Assembly: GCA_905479735.1 (NCBI GenBank)
Contig: CAJQNS010000251.1
Location: forward strand, 1-32,979
Reading direction: 5' to 3'
DNA length: 32,979 nucleotides
From: an uncultured Desulfofustis sp.
GTDB lineage: Bacteria; Desulfobacterota; Desulfobulbia; Desulfobulbales; Desulfocapsaceae
Shown here: positions 25,121-32,907 of the stretch, one piece after another
Position numbering within the stretch: position 1 is the stretch's first letter
How the letters are laid out: every line of letters begins with the position of its first letter
Notes under the pieces: model-generated
The model's database searches: none
Told to the model about the DNA's origin: nothing
What the model saw: only the letters and a program-made list of their open reading frames with translations
Position numbers and translations under genes: made by a program

Positions 25121-25684
25121 ATGATTCTGAGGATTCTCGAGACAACGGAAAACGGGCTGACTTATTTAGCCCGTTTTCTGGCCTTTATATCGGCTCTGGC
25201 TATTGGTTCGATAACCACTATTATCTGTGTCAGCGTCATTATGCGGCGGGTGGCAAACTCACCGCTGTTTTATGCCGAGGAGCTTGTGGGGCTCCTTCTT
25301 GCCGTAACCCTTTTTTTTGCTCTGCCACTGGTCACCCTGCGCGGTGATCATATCCGAGTAACTCTGCTGGCGAATCAGCTGCAAAAGAGGGGCAGGGCAT
25401 ATCTGGGTCTCGTCGCCGGAATTGTTGTCCTGGCTTTCCTGGGCTGGCTGATCTTCGAGTCAGTGGAGTGGATGGCCTTTGCCATACGACTCGGGCTTAA
25501 AGCAGAAGCAACCTCCATTCCACTCGTACCATGGATGGCCATCGTTCCATTTTCATTATGCATAACAACGTTCGGAGTGATTGTTCAGCTCTGCCTGGCG
25601 CTGGCCAGAATCAATACCGGTGGAGCAGATCAGAAGTCGGAGGTGCAGACAGCACCAGAAAATTTACAGAAGCAATCTGATTGA
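25121..25684 (+). CDS. dctQ: TRAP transporter small membrane subunit (DctQ type)
   Basis: The 187-aa protein has four predicted membrane helices, as DctQ subunits do. The family-typical FYAEELVGLLLAVTLFFALPLV and TLRGDHIRV segments are present, the latter in the loop between helices two and three. The last ~30 residues are polar. Its stop codon overlaps the dctM start by one base (TGATG), so translation is coupled. It pairs with DctM to form the inner-membrane sodium-driven permease. Confidence 0.92.
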   Translation: MILRILETTENGLTYLARFLAFISALAIGSITTIICVSVIMRRVANSPLFYAEELVGLLLAVTLFFALPLVTLRGDHIRVTLLANQLQKRGRAYLGLVAGIVVLAFLGWLIFESVEWMAFAIRLGLKAEATSIPLVPWMAIVPFSLCITTFGVIVQLCLALARINTGGADQKSEVQTAPENLQKQSD

Positions 25685-26973
25685 TGTTCTGGACGACTCT
25701 GCTTTCACTCCTTACTGCCACCGCAGCATCTGGGGCAGCTCTCGGGGCGGCTCTCGGTCTGACCGGACTGTTCATCCTCCACTTTTTCGCGGGGGGAGCC
25801 ACCTCCCTGGCCCTCGATGCCGTCTGGAATACCTTCAACTCCTTTACCCTGAGCGCCATTCCACTCTTTATACTGCTCGGTGAAATTCTGCTGCGCAGTG
25901 GCTTGAGCGAACGGGTGTACACGGCCATCACGCCAGTGTTTACCAGAGTCCCAGGCGGACTGCTGCACACCAACATTGCGGTCTGCACCATCTTCGGCGC
26001 GGTAAGCGGCTCCAGTCTGTCAACTGCCGCCGCCATTGGCTCGGTGGCTTATCCGGAAATGCGTCGACGGGGCTACAACAGGGATATGATTGTCGGTTCC
26101 CTGGCCGGTGGCGGAACATTGGGTCTGCTTATTCCTCCGAGCCTCTCATTTCTGATTTTCGGGGCACTCACTGAGACGTCGATTGGCCGCCTGTTCATCG
26201 CCGGTATTATTCCCGGGCTCATGGTCGCCTTGATGTTCATGGTTTATATCCTCATCTGCTGCCTGCGCAACCCATCGCTATATCCCCGCGAGCCCATTTC
26301 CATGTCGATGCTCAAAGTCCTTACCAATGGGTTGAGCATCTGGCCAATCCTGGTGCTGATCTTCGCCATTATGGGAAGCATCATTCTGGGCTGGGCGACG
26401 CCTACCGAGGCGGCTGCAGTTGGGGTTGCGGTAGCGATCCTCATCGCCTTCCTGTGGGGGGACTTCAACAGCCAGAAACTGCTGGAGTCATTTTATCGAT
26501 CGGTCCAGCTCTATGCCGCAATCGGGCTGGTTATTGTCGGAGCAACCATTCTTGCCCAATCGGTTGCCATCCTCGGAGTTCCGCAGGCTATCCTTGAATC
26601 AGCTGCGGCAACCGGACTTGGCAAATACGGGGTGCTGGCCCTGATCGTTTTGACCTATCTCCTGCTGGGCTGCATCTTCGACGGCTTGTCACTGATGATC
26701 ATGACACTTCCTATTGTCTTCCCGCTGCTGACCGGTCTGGGGTTTGATCCTATATGGCTCGGAGTGATGGTCACCATCATGATCGAGATTGGACAGGTTA
26801 CACCGCCCGTTGGCCTGAACCTGTCCGTGCTGGCGAGCCTCACCAATAACGAGGTAACTTTGGGGCGTGCTGCCCTGGCAACCATTCCCTATTGGCTGAT
26901 ATTTCTGCTGGCACTGGTAATTCTGACGATGTTTCCACAGATAGCGCTGGTGCTGCCAAACAAATTTTTCTAA
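25684..26973 (+). CDS. dctM: TRAP transporter large permease (DctM type)
   Basis: The 429-aa protein has about 12 helices and standard DctM motifs: FFAGGATSLALDAVW, SAIPLFILLGEILLRSGL, VSGSSLSTAAAIGSVAYPEM, AGGGTLGLLIPPSLSFLIFG, and TPTEAAAVGVAVAI. These line the sodium/substrate path in the elevator-type permease. ATG 25684 overlaps the dctQ stop; an in-frame TTG just before it is not needed. With DctP and DctQ the operon is complete. The downstream OsmC-like gene follows after 14 bp. Confidence 0.95.
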   Translation: MFWTTLLSLLTATAASGAALGAALGLTGLFILHFFAGGATSLALDAVWNTFNSFTLSAIPLFILLGEILLRSGLSERVYTAITPVFTRVPGGLLHTNIAVCTIFGAVSGSSLSTAAAIGSVAYPEMRRRGYNRDMIVGSLAGGGTLGLLIPPSLSFLIFGALTETSIGRLFIAGIIPGLMVALMFMVYILICCLRNPSLYPREPISMSMLKVLTNGLSIWPILVLIFAIMGSIILGWATPTEAAAVGVAVAILIAFLWGDFNSQKLLESFYRSVQLYAAIGLVIVGATILAQSVAILGVPQAILESAAATGLGKYGVLALIVLTYLLLGCIFDGLSLMIMTLPIVFPLLTGLGFDPIWLGVMVTIMIEIGQVTPPVGLNLSVLASLTNNEVTLGRAALATIPYWLIFLLALVILTMFPQIALVLPNKFF

Positions 26974-26987
26974 CAACAAGGTATGAT

Positions 26988-27407
26988 ATGGCCATCAAGC
27001 TGAAACCCAAACACTATGGTCCGCTTCGCCTGACAAGCGTGAAAGGGGGCACGCTCACCTACACAAGCGAAGCAGGTTACCAGGCTATGGCGGGGGCTCC
27101 GGCCTCAACAGAACTGGCGGCGCCCTCGGACCTGATCATGGCGGCGCTTGCCTCCTGCATCGCAATCTCGCTTGAAATGGCGGCTCAGGAAATGAAGGTT
27201 GATCCCGGGAAAATAGACGTTGAAGTCAACGGAACGAAGGCGCGAGATCTGCCGCACCGGTTTGGGAGTTTTAGTGTCACGGTGTACCTTGCAGACATCG
27301 AGGATCAGGAACTTGCGGCCAGGCTCCTGAAACAGGCCAAGCAGATCTGCACGGTGAGCAACACTCTCAATAGTGATATCTCTGTGTCATTGAGGGAAAA
27401 ACGCTAA
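26988..27407 (+). CDS. OsmC/Ohr-family peroxiredoxin-like protein
   Basis: This 139-aa protein has the OsmC/Ohr arrangement with both redox cysteines: Cys57 in AALASCIAISLEM at the start of the central helix, and Cys121 in AKQICTVSNTL. Such proteins reduce organic hydroperoxides using thiols; the YhfA/YeaO-like branch has no known substrate. AAGG precedes the ATG. It lies 14 bp after dctM on the same strand, so it is probably in the TRAP operon, an uncommon pairing that might protect against or process the imported compound. That link is inference. Confidence 0.9.
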   Translation: MAIKLKPKHYGPLRLTSVKGGTLTYTSEAGYQAMAGAPASTELAAPSDLIMAALASCIAISLEMAAQEMKVDPGKIDVEVNGTKARDLPHRFGSFSVTVYLADIEDQELAARLLKQAKQICTVSNTLNSDISVSLREKR

Positions 27408-27420
27408 GGGGTGAAATGGC

Positions 27421-27888
27421 CTATTGATTGGCCAATTCTTCCGCCAGGGCCAGAAAGTAACGTAGATAGTCCAGAATGTAAGTGCGCTTTAACTCGGTAT
27501 AGAGACCGGCCCCGGAAATTTCCCAAAGCGGTCCCCGATGCCAGGTACCGGTAAGATCCCCTATCATTCTCCGCATGTGCCGGGCGATCACTTCGGTCTC
27601 AGTGCATTCCATGGAGCCGGGCCTGGCCTGAAGTCGCGGGGGATTGAAGGGCAGATTCTGCATTACCAACCGATAGGAGCCCAGGATTTTGAAAGCTCGG
27701 CTCAGATCCTCGGGACGGGTGAGCGGCGAGACGTCGTCGCGCAACATCGGGATCAGGCGATAACTGGTGAAATGACGGTCGGGGGTCTGCTTACTGAGTT
27801 CCAGGCAAACCTTCTGTAATTCCTGGAGAAAATTGCTGATCCGGTACAAGTAGAGTAGTTTTGCTTCAAGCTGTTTCGAGGTGCTCAT
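27421..27888 (-). CDS. Helical protein of unknown function
   Basis: The 155-aa product appears all-helical, with a leucine-rich N-terminal helix (AKLLYLYRISNFLQELQKVC), a central polar region containing YRLIPMLRDDVSPLTRPEDL, and a C-terminal helix ending FLALAEELANQ. No signal peptide or membrane segment is seen. The start is well supported: AAAGG lies 6 nt upstream, but that sequence is inside a perfect inverted repeat. It converges with the OsmC gene with 13 bp between stops. No family recognised. Confidence 0.72.
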   Translation of the reverse strand: MSTSKQLEAKLLYLYRISNFLQELQKVCLELSKQTPDRHFTSYRLIPMLRDDVSPLTRPEDLSRAFKILGSYRLVMQNLPFNPPRLQARPGSMECTETEVIARHMRRMIGDLTGTWHRGPLWEISGAGLYTELKRTYILDYLRYFLALAEELANQ

Positions 27889-27891
27889 AAA

Positions 27892-27920
27892 TACCTTTTG
27901 TCTGGTTTCAACAAAAGGTA
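27892..27920 (-). promoter_or_regulatory. Inverted repeat enclosing the Shine-Dalgarno of the gene at 27888
   Basis: TACCTTTTG and CAAAAGGTA are perfect 9-bp arms around an 11-nt spacer. On the minus strand the second arm contains the AAAGG ribosome binding site, three bases before the ATG. Folding would hide the site; as DNA it could be an operator. Confidence 0.6.
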
Positions 27921-28086
27921 ATCACCAATTCGTTAGGGGCTATCATTATTGAATGCTAACGGCGCCAACACCAATAAAATGGCCGCTAGCAAAAGGCAAG
28001 GCTGCTACACATGGCCAACACTCAGCAAGGATAAGGAGAGAGGCAGTGAACCGCTTTGTTCAGCTTTCTATTAATTGAATCACTTG

Positions 28087-28278
28087 TCAGGAAGGGCTTT
28101 TTTCTTTTCCCTTGCTTTTTGAAAGAAGCCATTTGGTCCGTTCTTCTTTTCCCCGTGCCATAGCTTGATAATCTCTCTGGTTGTACTCCTCAATTCGAGC
28201 TAAAAGCTGTTCGGGGATTTTTACTTTATGGTCAGAACAGACAACGATCCGTTTTAATCGTGGATAATTCAGGGACAT
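28087..28278 (-). CDS. Small basic protein, hypothetical
   Basis: The 63-aa frame encodes a lysine/arginine-rich, helical polypeptide (KVKIPEQLLARIEEYNQRD, then KEERTKWLLSKSK). The residue pattern is amphipathic and protein-like, but the ribosome binding site (TTGGAAC directly before ATG) is poor. It sits in an otherwise gene-poor 1-kb stretch. No family recognised; it could be a small nucleic-acid-binding protein or an unexpressed frame. Confidence 0.45.
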   Translation of the reverse strand: MSLNYPRLKRIVVCSDHKVKIPEQLLARIEEYNQRDYQAMARGKEERTKWLLSKSKGKEKSPS

Positions 28279-28704
28279 GTTCCAAGGATATAGAGCAGAA
28301 GTTTATATCATTTATACCACAATTGTTATCTGCAATTTTCGCTCCATTTCGCTGATTTGAAAATATGTAATTTTGACGGGGCATTAGCTATATAGAAAAA
28401 ATCAAACCAAATTTTTTCCGATGTAATTGTCCGGTTTTTCCAGATACGCGTAAAATGAATACAGGTTTGCAGTGATTAACCTACCGAATTTAAATCAAAT
28501 TGATTCGATTTAGAGGGCAATACAATTTCTTGATATCAAGGAAAAACATTTTAGTGCTTTTATTTCAAATGCTTAATCGGCTACTTCGACTTCTGTAAAA
28601 CAGTTTTTTCAATTTGTCTGGACGGAACCAAGATAGGCGAGCAACATCTCCGTCAAATTTCTGCAAGCCCCTCATAGAACCTATCCCTCATTCACGCCCG
28701 CAAG

Positions 28705-28730
28705 AACTGCAGGGTAAGTCGCCTGCAGTT
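28705..28730 (+). terminator. Possible hairpin terminator upstream of the regulator
   Basis: A perfect 9-bp stem AACTGCAGG/CCTGCAGTT encloses an 8-nt loop. The T tract is short (TTTT spanning the stem end), so termination is only possible. Confidence 0.4.
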
Positions 28731-28818
28731 TTCGTTGAGCTCACACCCTTTCAGCGCTGCGAGTCATTTTGTGACCAGGGAGGTGAGCGGGCAGCCATAT
28801 AGTTCTCGTATATGTACT

Positions 28819-28843
28819 AATATTATAATATTTCATGTTGACT
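28819..28843 (+). promoter_or_regulatory. Palindromic operator and -35 box of the FadR-type regulator gene
   Basis: The perfect 14-bp palindrome AATATTATAATATT (28819-28832) is followed 5 bp later by TTGACT. The -10 is unclear. The same block precedes the dehydrogenase gene, which suggests autoregulation. Confidence 0.55.
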
Positions 28844-28947
28844 TCTCCGCTCGAATCAATCATTTTCACTTTGTAGTGTACCCTAGTGAAATTTTTTACC
28901 GCATGGGCGCTGGAAATGCAGCTTTGTTTTATAGAAGCGAGGTGAAT

Positions 28948-29724
28948 ATGATGTTTGATGTCGCGAGAAAAAACGAGAAGGTGACCGATCTGATTATCGC
29001 CCAAGTCAGGGATGCGGTATTATCGGGACAGTTGAAACCGGGCGATCGGCTGGCATCTGAAAAGGAATTGGTCGGCCAGTTTGATGTGAGCAAGGCAACC
29101 CTGCGCGAAGCCCTGCGGGCACTCGAAGTCATGGGCCTTGTCGAATCGCGCAAGGGTGCATCGGGCGGAGTCTTCATTACCGAGGTGACGTTGCAGACGA
29201 CTATTCACTCGATGATGAATTTCCTCCATTTTCAATCCCTGTCGATCGCCGAGATCACCATGATCCGATTTATGCTGGAACCAAATATTGCCCGTCTGGT
29301 TGCCGCAAAAATCAGCGAGGCAGACCTGATCACCCTGCAATCATTCATCGGTTCAGAAGAGTCAGACCCGCAGAACAACAAGGCCAAAGACATTGGTTTT
29401 CATCGCTATCTGGCGAGAATTACCAATAACTCGATGCTCATACTGATCGTTGATTTCATTGAAAGCCACCTCGATGCTATAAAGCAATCCCTGGATTTGC
29501 CAGCAGAATTTTACGCCAGGGTTCGGGAAGCGCATCGCCGCATACTGTCGTGCCTCAAAGAGCAAGATCCGGACGGCGTAAGTGAGGCAATGAGCAGCGA
29601 TGTGCTCGAAGTAGGTCGCTTTCTCGCAGAGCAACTGAGTGAAGAACCGTTTGAGCCTGCCGAATTTAATCTCGCTCATGGGTATCAGGTTCTTCGTCCC
29701 GAACGAGCTGAGAGGACAAATTAA
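28948..29724 (+). CDS. GntR-type transcriptional regulator, FadR/FCD subfamily
   Basis: This 258-aa regulator has an N-terminal winged helix (about 5-75) with the GntR signature LKPGDRLASEKELVGQFDVS and ATLREALRALEVMGLVESRK, followed by an all-helical FCD effector domain. In FCD domains a metal is bound by an Asp and three His; here HRYLARITNN, and EAHRRILSC supply two His, and no others are obvious. ATG 28948 (or 28951) follows GCGAGGTG. It is 140 bp upstream of the dehydrogenase gene, on the same strand, and both have the same palindrome in front, so it likely represses itself and that gene until an organic-acid effector binds. Confidence 0.92.
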   Translation: MMFDVARKNEKVTDLIIAQVRDAVLSGQLKPGDRLASEKELVGQFDVSKATLREALRALEVMGLVESRKGASGGVFITEVTLQTTIHSMMNFLHFQSLSIAEITMIRFMLEPNIARLVAAKISEADLITLQSFIGSEESDPQNNKAKDIGFHRYLARITNNSMLILIVDFIESHLDAIKQSLDLPAEFYARVREAHRRILSCLKEQDPDGVSEAMSSDVLEVGRFLAEQLSEEPFEPAEFNLAHGYQVLRPERAERTN

Positions 29725-29737
29725 ATAGTAATATATA

Positions 29738-29782
29738 AATATTATGATATTTGTTGACGGTTCTTTTTCTATACTCTAAACT
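29738..29782 (+). promoter_or_regulatory. Operator-like palindrome and promoter of the aldehyde dehydrogenase gene
   Basis: AATATTATGATATT (29738-29751) is a one-mismatch copy of the site at 28819. TTGACG (29754-29759), a 17-bp spacer and TAAACT (29777-29782) make a sigma-70-type promoter. The operator abuts the -35 box. Confidence 0.6.
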
Positions 29783-29864
29783 GAAGGCGAAAAACTCAAT
29801 TGAAGCCAGAATTTTTTTTGATCAGCAACCATCTAAAACGCATTTGCCAGAGGAGATAATCACA

Positions 29865-31448
29865 ATGACAACCATGCCTGCAGATAATGCCCAACGATAT
29901 TTTGTGGAAGATATGACCGGCAAGATCCGGACCTTGAAATATTGTGTAAACGGTGAGTGGAAGGAGTCCAAAACCGAAAAATACATGGACTGCTACAACC
30001 CCTCAACCGGAGAGCTCATCGCCCGAACTCCTTGTTGCACCAGAGAGGAGGTTGAATCGGCCATTGCTGCCGCCAGCGCCGCTTTTCCAGAGTGGTCAAA
30101 TACGCCTGTAAGCAAACGGGTGCAGGTTCTTTACAAAATGAAAGGACTGATTGATGAGAATCTGGAAGAACTGACCCATCTTCTGGCCATGGAGGAGGGT
30201 AAGAAGTGGGATGAAGCCATGGGCGATATTCTCAAAGTCGTCGAGGTGGTCGAATTCGCCTGCGGCGCCCCGCATCTCATGAAGGGCGAGTCGCTGATGA
30301 ACTGCTCAACCGGCTATGACACCGTATTGTACCATCACCCCGTTGGTGTGTTTGCCGGAATCGCTCCCTGGAATTTTCCGGCCATGATACCCCATGGCTG
30401 GATGACGCCAATCTGTATTGCCACCGGTAACTGCATGGTTTTGAAGGCGGCCAGTTTCGTTCCCCAGTCATCGATGAGGATGATGGAATTATGGAAACAG
30501 GCAGGCCTGCCGGATGGAGTAATCAATGTGGTCACCACCAGTCGGGCGGAAGCTGAAATTCTGCTGGAACACCCTGATATCAAGGGGGTGTCTTTTGTGG
30601 GATCAACCAAGGTTGGTAAGCATATCTACAAAACGGCTGCCGCTAACGGCAAGCGGGTCCAGGCCCTCTGCGAAGCCAAGAATCATGCCCTGGTGCTCCG
30701 GGACTGCAAGGTCAAACGCACGGCCATGGGCATCATGAATGCCTTTTGCGGGTGCGCCGGGGAACGCTGTATGGCGCTGCCCACAATCGTGGTCGAAAAC
30801 GCTATCGCCGATGAGTTGATCGGTTACCTGAAAACCTTTGCTGCCGAATTGAAGCTTGGTCCTGCCTACGATAAGTCGACCGGAATGGGCCCGGTGGTAA
30901 ATGCCGGACACCGTGAATTTGTGAGCCAATGGATCGAAACCGGTGTGCAAGAAGGAGCGGAGTTGATCTTAGATGGCCGTGATGCTGTGGTTCCCGGCTA
31001 TGAGAACGGCTTTTATATTGGACCGACTATCTTTGACCAGGTGACTGAAGAAATGTCAGTCGGCAGAGAAGAGATATTTGGACCGGTACTCTGCATCAAA
31101 AGGGTCGACAGTTTCGAGGAAGGACTGAAAGTTATGAACAACAGCCGCTTCGCCAACGGCAGCGTGATTTACACCCAGAACGGCTATTATGCGCGCCAGT
31201 TTGCCAAAGAGACGGACGGCGGTATGGTGGGGGTTAATGTCGGTATCCCGGTACCACTCGGCATTTTTGGCTTTACCGGTCACAAAGAATCATTTTTCGG
31301 AGATCTGCACGTCATGGGTAAGGACGGGTTCGCCTTTTTCACGGAGACTAAAGTGGTAACCCAAACCTGGTTTAAGGAGGATGGCGAGGTGGATGAAAAA
31401 GTTGACACCTGGGACGGTACGATAACCTCCATGCCGGATAAAAAATAG
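29865..31448 (+). CDS. mmsA: Methylmalonate-semialdehyde dehydrogenase-type aldehyde dehydrogenase
   Basis: This 527-aa enzyme belongs to the aldehyde dehydrogenase superfamily and is closest to CoA-acylating methylmalonate-semialdehyde dehydrogenases. Landmarks: APWNFPAMIPHGWMTPICIA, SFVGSTKVGKHIY, then CEAKNHALVL where the usual catalytic Glu motif is replaced by AKNH as in MmsA, and GERCMALP with catalytic Cys302. The C-terminus has IFGPVLCIKRVDSFEEGL and FTGHKESFFGDLHVMGKDG. AGAGGAGAT precedes the ATG at 29865; an upstream frame from 29751 would overlap the promoter. MmsA enzymes convert methylmalonate or malonate semialdehyde to propionyl- or acetyl-CoA in valine, inositol or beta-alanine breakdown. 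It has about 25 residues more at both ends than usual. Confidence 0.87.
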   Translation: MTTMPADNAQRYFVEDMTGKIRTLKYCVNGEWKESKTEKYMDCYNPSTGELIARTPCCTREEVESAIAAASAAFPEWSNTPVSKRVQVLYKMKGLIDENLEELTHLLAMEEGKKWDEAMGDILKVVEVVEFACGAPHLMKGESLMNCSTGYDTVLYHHPVGVFAGIAPWNFPAMIPHGWMTPICIATGNCMVLKAASFVPQSSMRMMELWKQAGLPDGVINVVTTSRAEAEILLEHPDIKGVSFVGSTKVGKHIYKTAAANGKRVQALCEAKNHALVLRDCKVKRTAMGIMNAFCGCAGERCMALPTIVVENAIADELIGYLKTFAAELKLGPAYDKSTGMGPVVNAGHREFVSQWIETGVQEGAELILDGRDAVVPGYENGFYIGPTIFDQVTEEMSVGREEIFGPVLCIKRVDSFEEGLKVMNNSRFANGSVIYTQNGYYARQFAKETDGGMVGVNVGIPVPLGIFGFTGHKESFFGDLHVMGKDGFAFFTETKVVTQTWFKEDGEVDEKVDTWDGTITSMPDKK

Positions 31449-31470
31449 TCCAGCCGATCACCTCTGTTGC

Positions 31471-31508
31471 TGCCGGGGTTCCTGATTTGGGATCCCGGCC
31501 TTTTTTTT
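31471..31508 (+). terminator. Rho-independent terminator of the aldehyde dehydrogenase gene
   Basis: GCCGGGGTTCC pairs with GGGATCCCGGC (11 bp, two G-U pairs) around a TGATTT loop, followed by eight T residues. It lies 23 bp after the stop. Confidence 0.92.
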
Positions 31509-31543
31509 AAGGATCACCTCCGTTCAGCACCTAAGCGCAACCA

Positions 31544-32365
31544 CTAACCGTTCTGCCCCGACTGCTGCTGATCCTCAATCAGGCCGGCTCGATAACCCTT
31601 AAGATAGTTCATGCAGAAGTCATCTTTACCGGACAGCAATTCAGCGAGAAGGATACTGGCCATCATCCCCTTATCGAGCGGGTTGATTATCGCCCCATCA
31701 AGGCCCTTGGCGATTGCCTGGATCATAAATGCCCGGTTCAGATATTTTCTTCCTGGCAGGCCGTAGGAGATATTGGACAGACCGCAGGCGGTATGAATCC
31801 CGGGCCAGGTTTCCCTGATTTTCTTGATGGAGTTGACGAACTCGAGCCCGTAGCGACCATCGATTGACACGGGTTGAACCAGCGGATCCACGAAGATGTT
31901 CTCGACCGCGACATTGTTCTGCACGAGACCGTTCACCAGTTTGTCGGCAATCTTCATTCTGTCGTCAACCGTCTGAGGCATGCCTTCATCGCTCATACAC
32001 AGGGCGATTATCTTCAGGTCGGTGCCGGCGACTATCGGCAGCAGGGCGTCGTAGCGCTCTTTCTCCAGGGATATCGAGTTGATCATTGCGACTCTGTCGT
32101 GCACCGCCAGAGCGGTCTCGACCGCTGCCGGATCTGGACTGTCGATGGCGCAGGGCTTGTCCGTGGCGGCCTGAACCGTTTCGACAAGCCACTTCAGATA
32201 TTCCGGTTCTTTGCCGACAAAGATGCCTGCATTTACATCTATGTAATCAGCGCCTGCCTGAGCCTGGTCGACCGCAAGAGCGGCGATGGTTTCGGCGTCC
32301 TTGTCCTCGATCGCCGTTTTAACTGCATTGCGGCTGGCGTTGATAAGCTCTCCGATAATTATCAT
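31544..32365 (-). CDS. Methyltetrahydrofolate:corrinoid methyltransferase-like protein (DHPS fold)
   Basis: The 273-aa protein has the TIM-barrel pterin-binding domain shared by AcsE, MtgA and the MetH folate domain. Typical motifs are IIIGELINASR at the N-terminus, AGADYIDVNAG, PCAIDSPDPAAVE, MINSIS, and GLSNISYGLPGRKYLN. These enzymes move methyl groups between tetrahydrofolate and a corrinoid protein in the Wood-Ljungdahl pathway or in methylamine/betaine demethylation. ATG 32365 is chosen as IIIGELIN is the conserved beginning; an in-frame ATG 12 codons upstream is possible. No corrinoid protein is visible in the window, so which role applies is open. Confidence 0.88.
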   Translation of the reverse strand: MIIIGELINASRNAVKTAIEDKDAETIAALAVDQAQAGADYIDVNAGIFVGKEPEYLKWLVETVQAATDKPCAIDSPDPAAVETALAVHDRVAMINSISLEKERYDALLPIVAGTDLKIIALCMSDEGMPQTVDDRMKIADKLVNGLVQNNVAVENIFVDPLVQPVSIDGRYGLEFVNSIKKIRETWPGIHTACGLSNISYGLPGRKYLNRAFMIQAIAKGLDGAIINPLDKGMMASILLAELLSGKDDFCMNYLKGYRAGLIEDQQQSGQNG

Positions 32366-32559
32366 AGCTGACTCTTCGGTCTCCTGGGCTTCATAAAACA
32401 ACAGACCACGCCGTTAACGGCGCGGTCTGCATATCATCGTATCCCTGGATAGGGTCTTTGCCTGTATACTCAATCTTTGCAGAGCAGGCAATCAGCGCAA
32501 TCACCGAATCAAATCGGTACCAGCATTAAGAGTATCCGCACAACGGCTGCGTTGACCGG

Positions 32560-32844
32560 TTATGATTCCACCATGACGAATCTCGAGACGATAGACCCCT
32601 CTCTGAGGGGGATGATTTCCCTGTATTCCTCAGACTGAAAGCACTGATCCAACTGCTCCTTGCTGGCAAACTTTATGATGACGATCTTCTTGGTCTGCCA
32701 ATCTTTGGAAGCAATGAGTTTGTCTGACTGAATCAGATATTCTCCGCCGTGTCTCTCGACGATCGGCCTGGCCAGCCTGGTGTACTCATCATAGCGCTGC
32801 TGGTCAACAATCTCTGAGGTGCTGATCACAAAAAATACACTCAT
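32560..32844 (-). CDS. DUF1330-family small protein
   Basis: The 94-aa protein has the dimeric alpha+beta-barrel pattern of DUF1330: VFFVISTSEIVDQQRYDEYTR, then IVERHGGEYLIQSDK, and KKIVIIKFASKEQLDQCFQS followed by EYREIIPLREGS. AGAGGAGCG precedes the ATG. Function of the family is unknown. It lies between the methyltransferase (about 195 bp downstream on the same strand) and a further minus-strand gene; co-transcription is possible but unproven. Confidence 0.85.
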   Translation of the reverse strand: MSVFFVISTSEIVDQQRYDEYTRLARPIVERHGGEYLIQSDKLIASKDWQTKKIVIIKFASKEQLDQCFQSEEYREIIPLREGSIVSRFVMVES

Positions 32845-32907
32845 TCAACGCTCCTCTGCTGTTGCAGTCTGTTAAACTGCACTCTTGATTTCAGGCCGTG
32901 CGGTAAA

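Larger units (their letters stand above)
28279..28947. other. 669-bp A+T-rich upstream region of the FadR-type regulator
   Basis: The stretch up to about 28600 is clearly richer in A+T than its neighbours and contains no credible open frame. A perfect 9-bp hairpin, AACTGCAGG-GTAAGTCG-CCTGCAGTT followed by TTCG, lies at 28705-28730 and may end transcription from further upstream. The palindrome and -35 box of the regulator's promoter lie at 28819-28843. A frame running into the regulator from 28735 is not coding-like before 28948. Confidence 0.5.
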
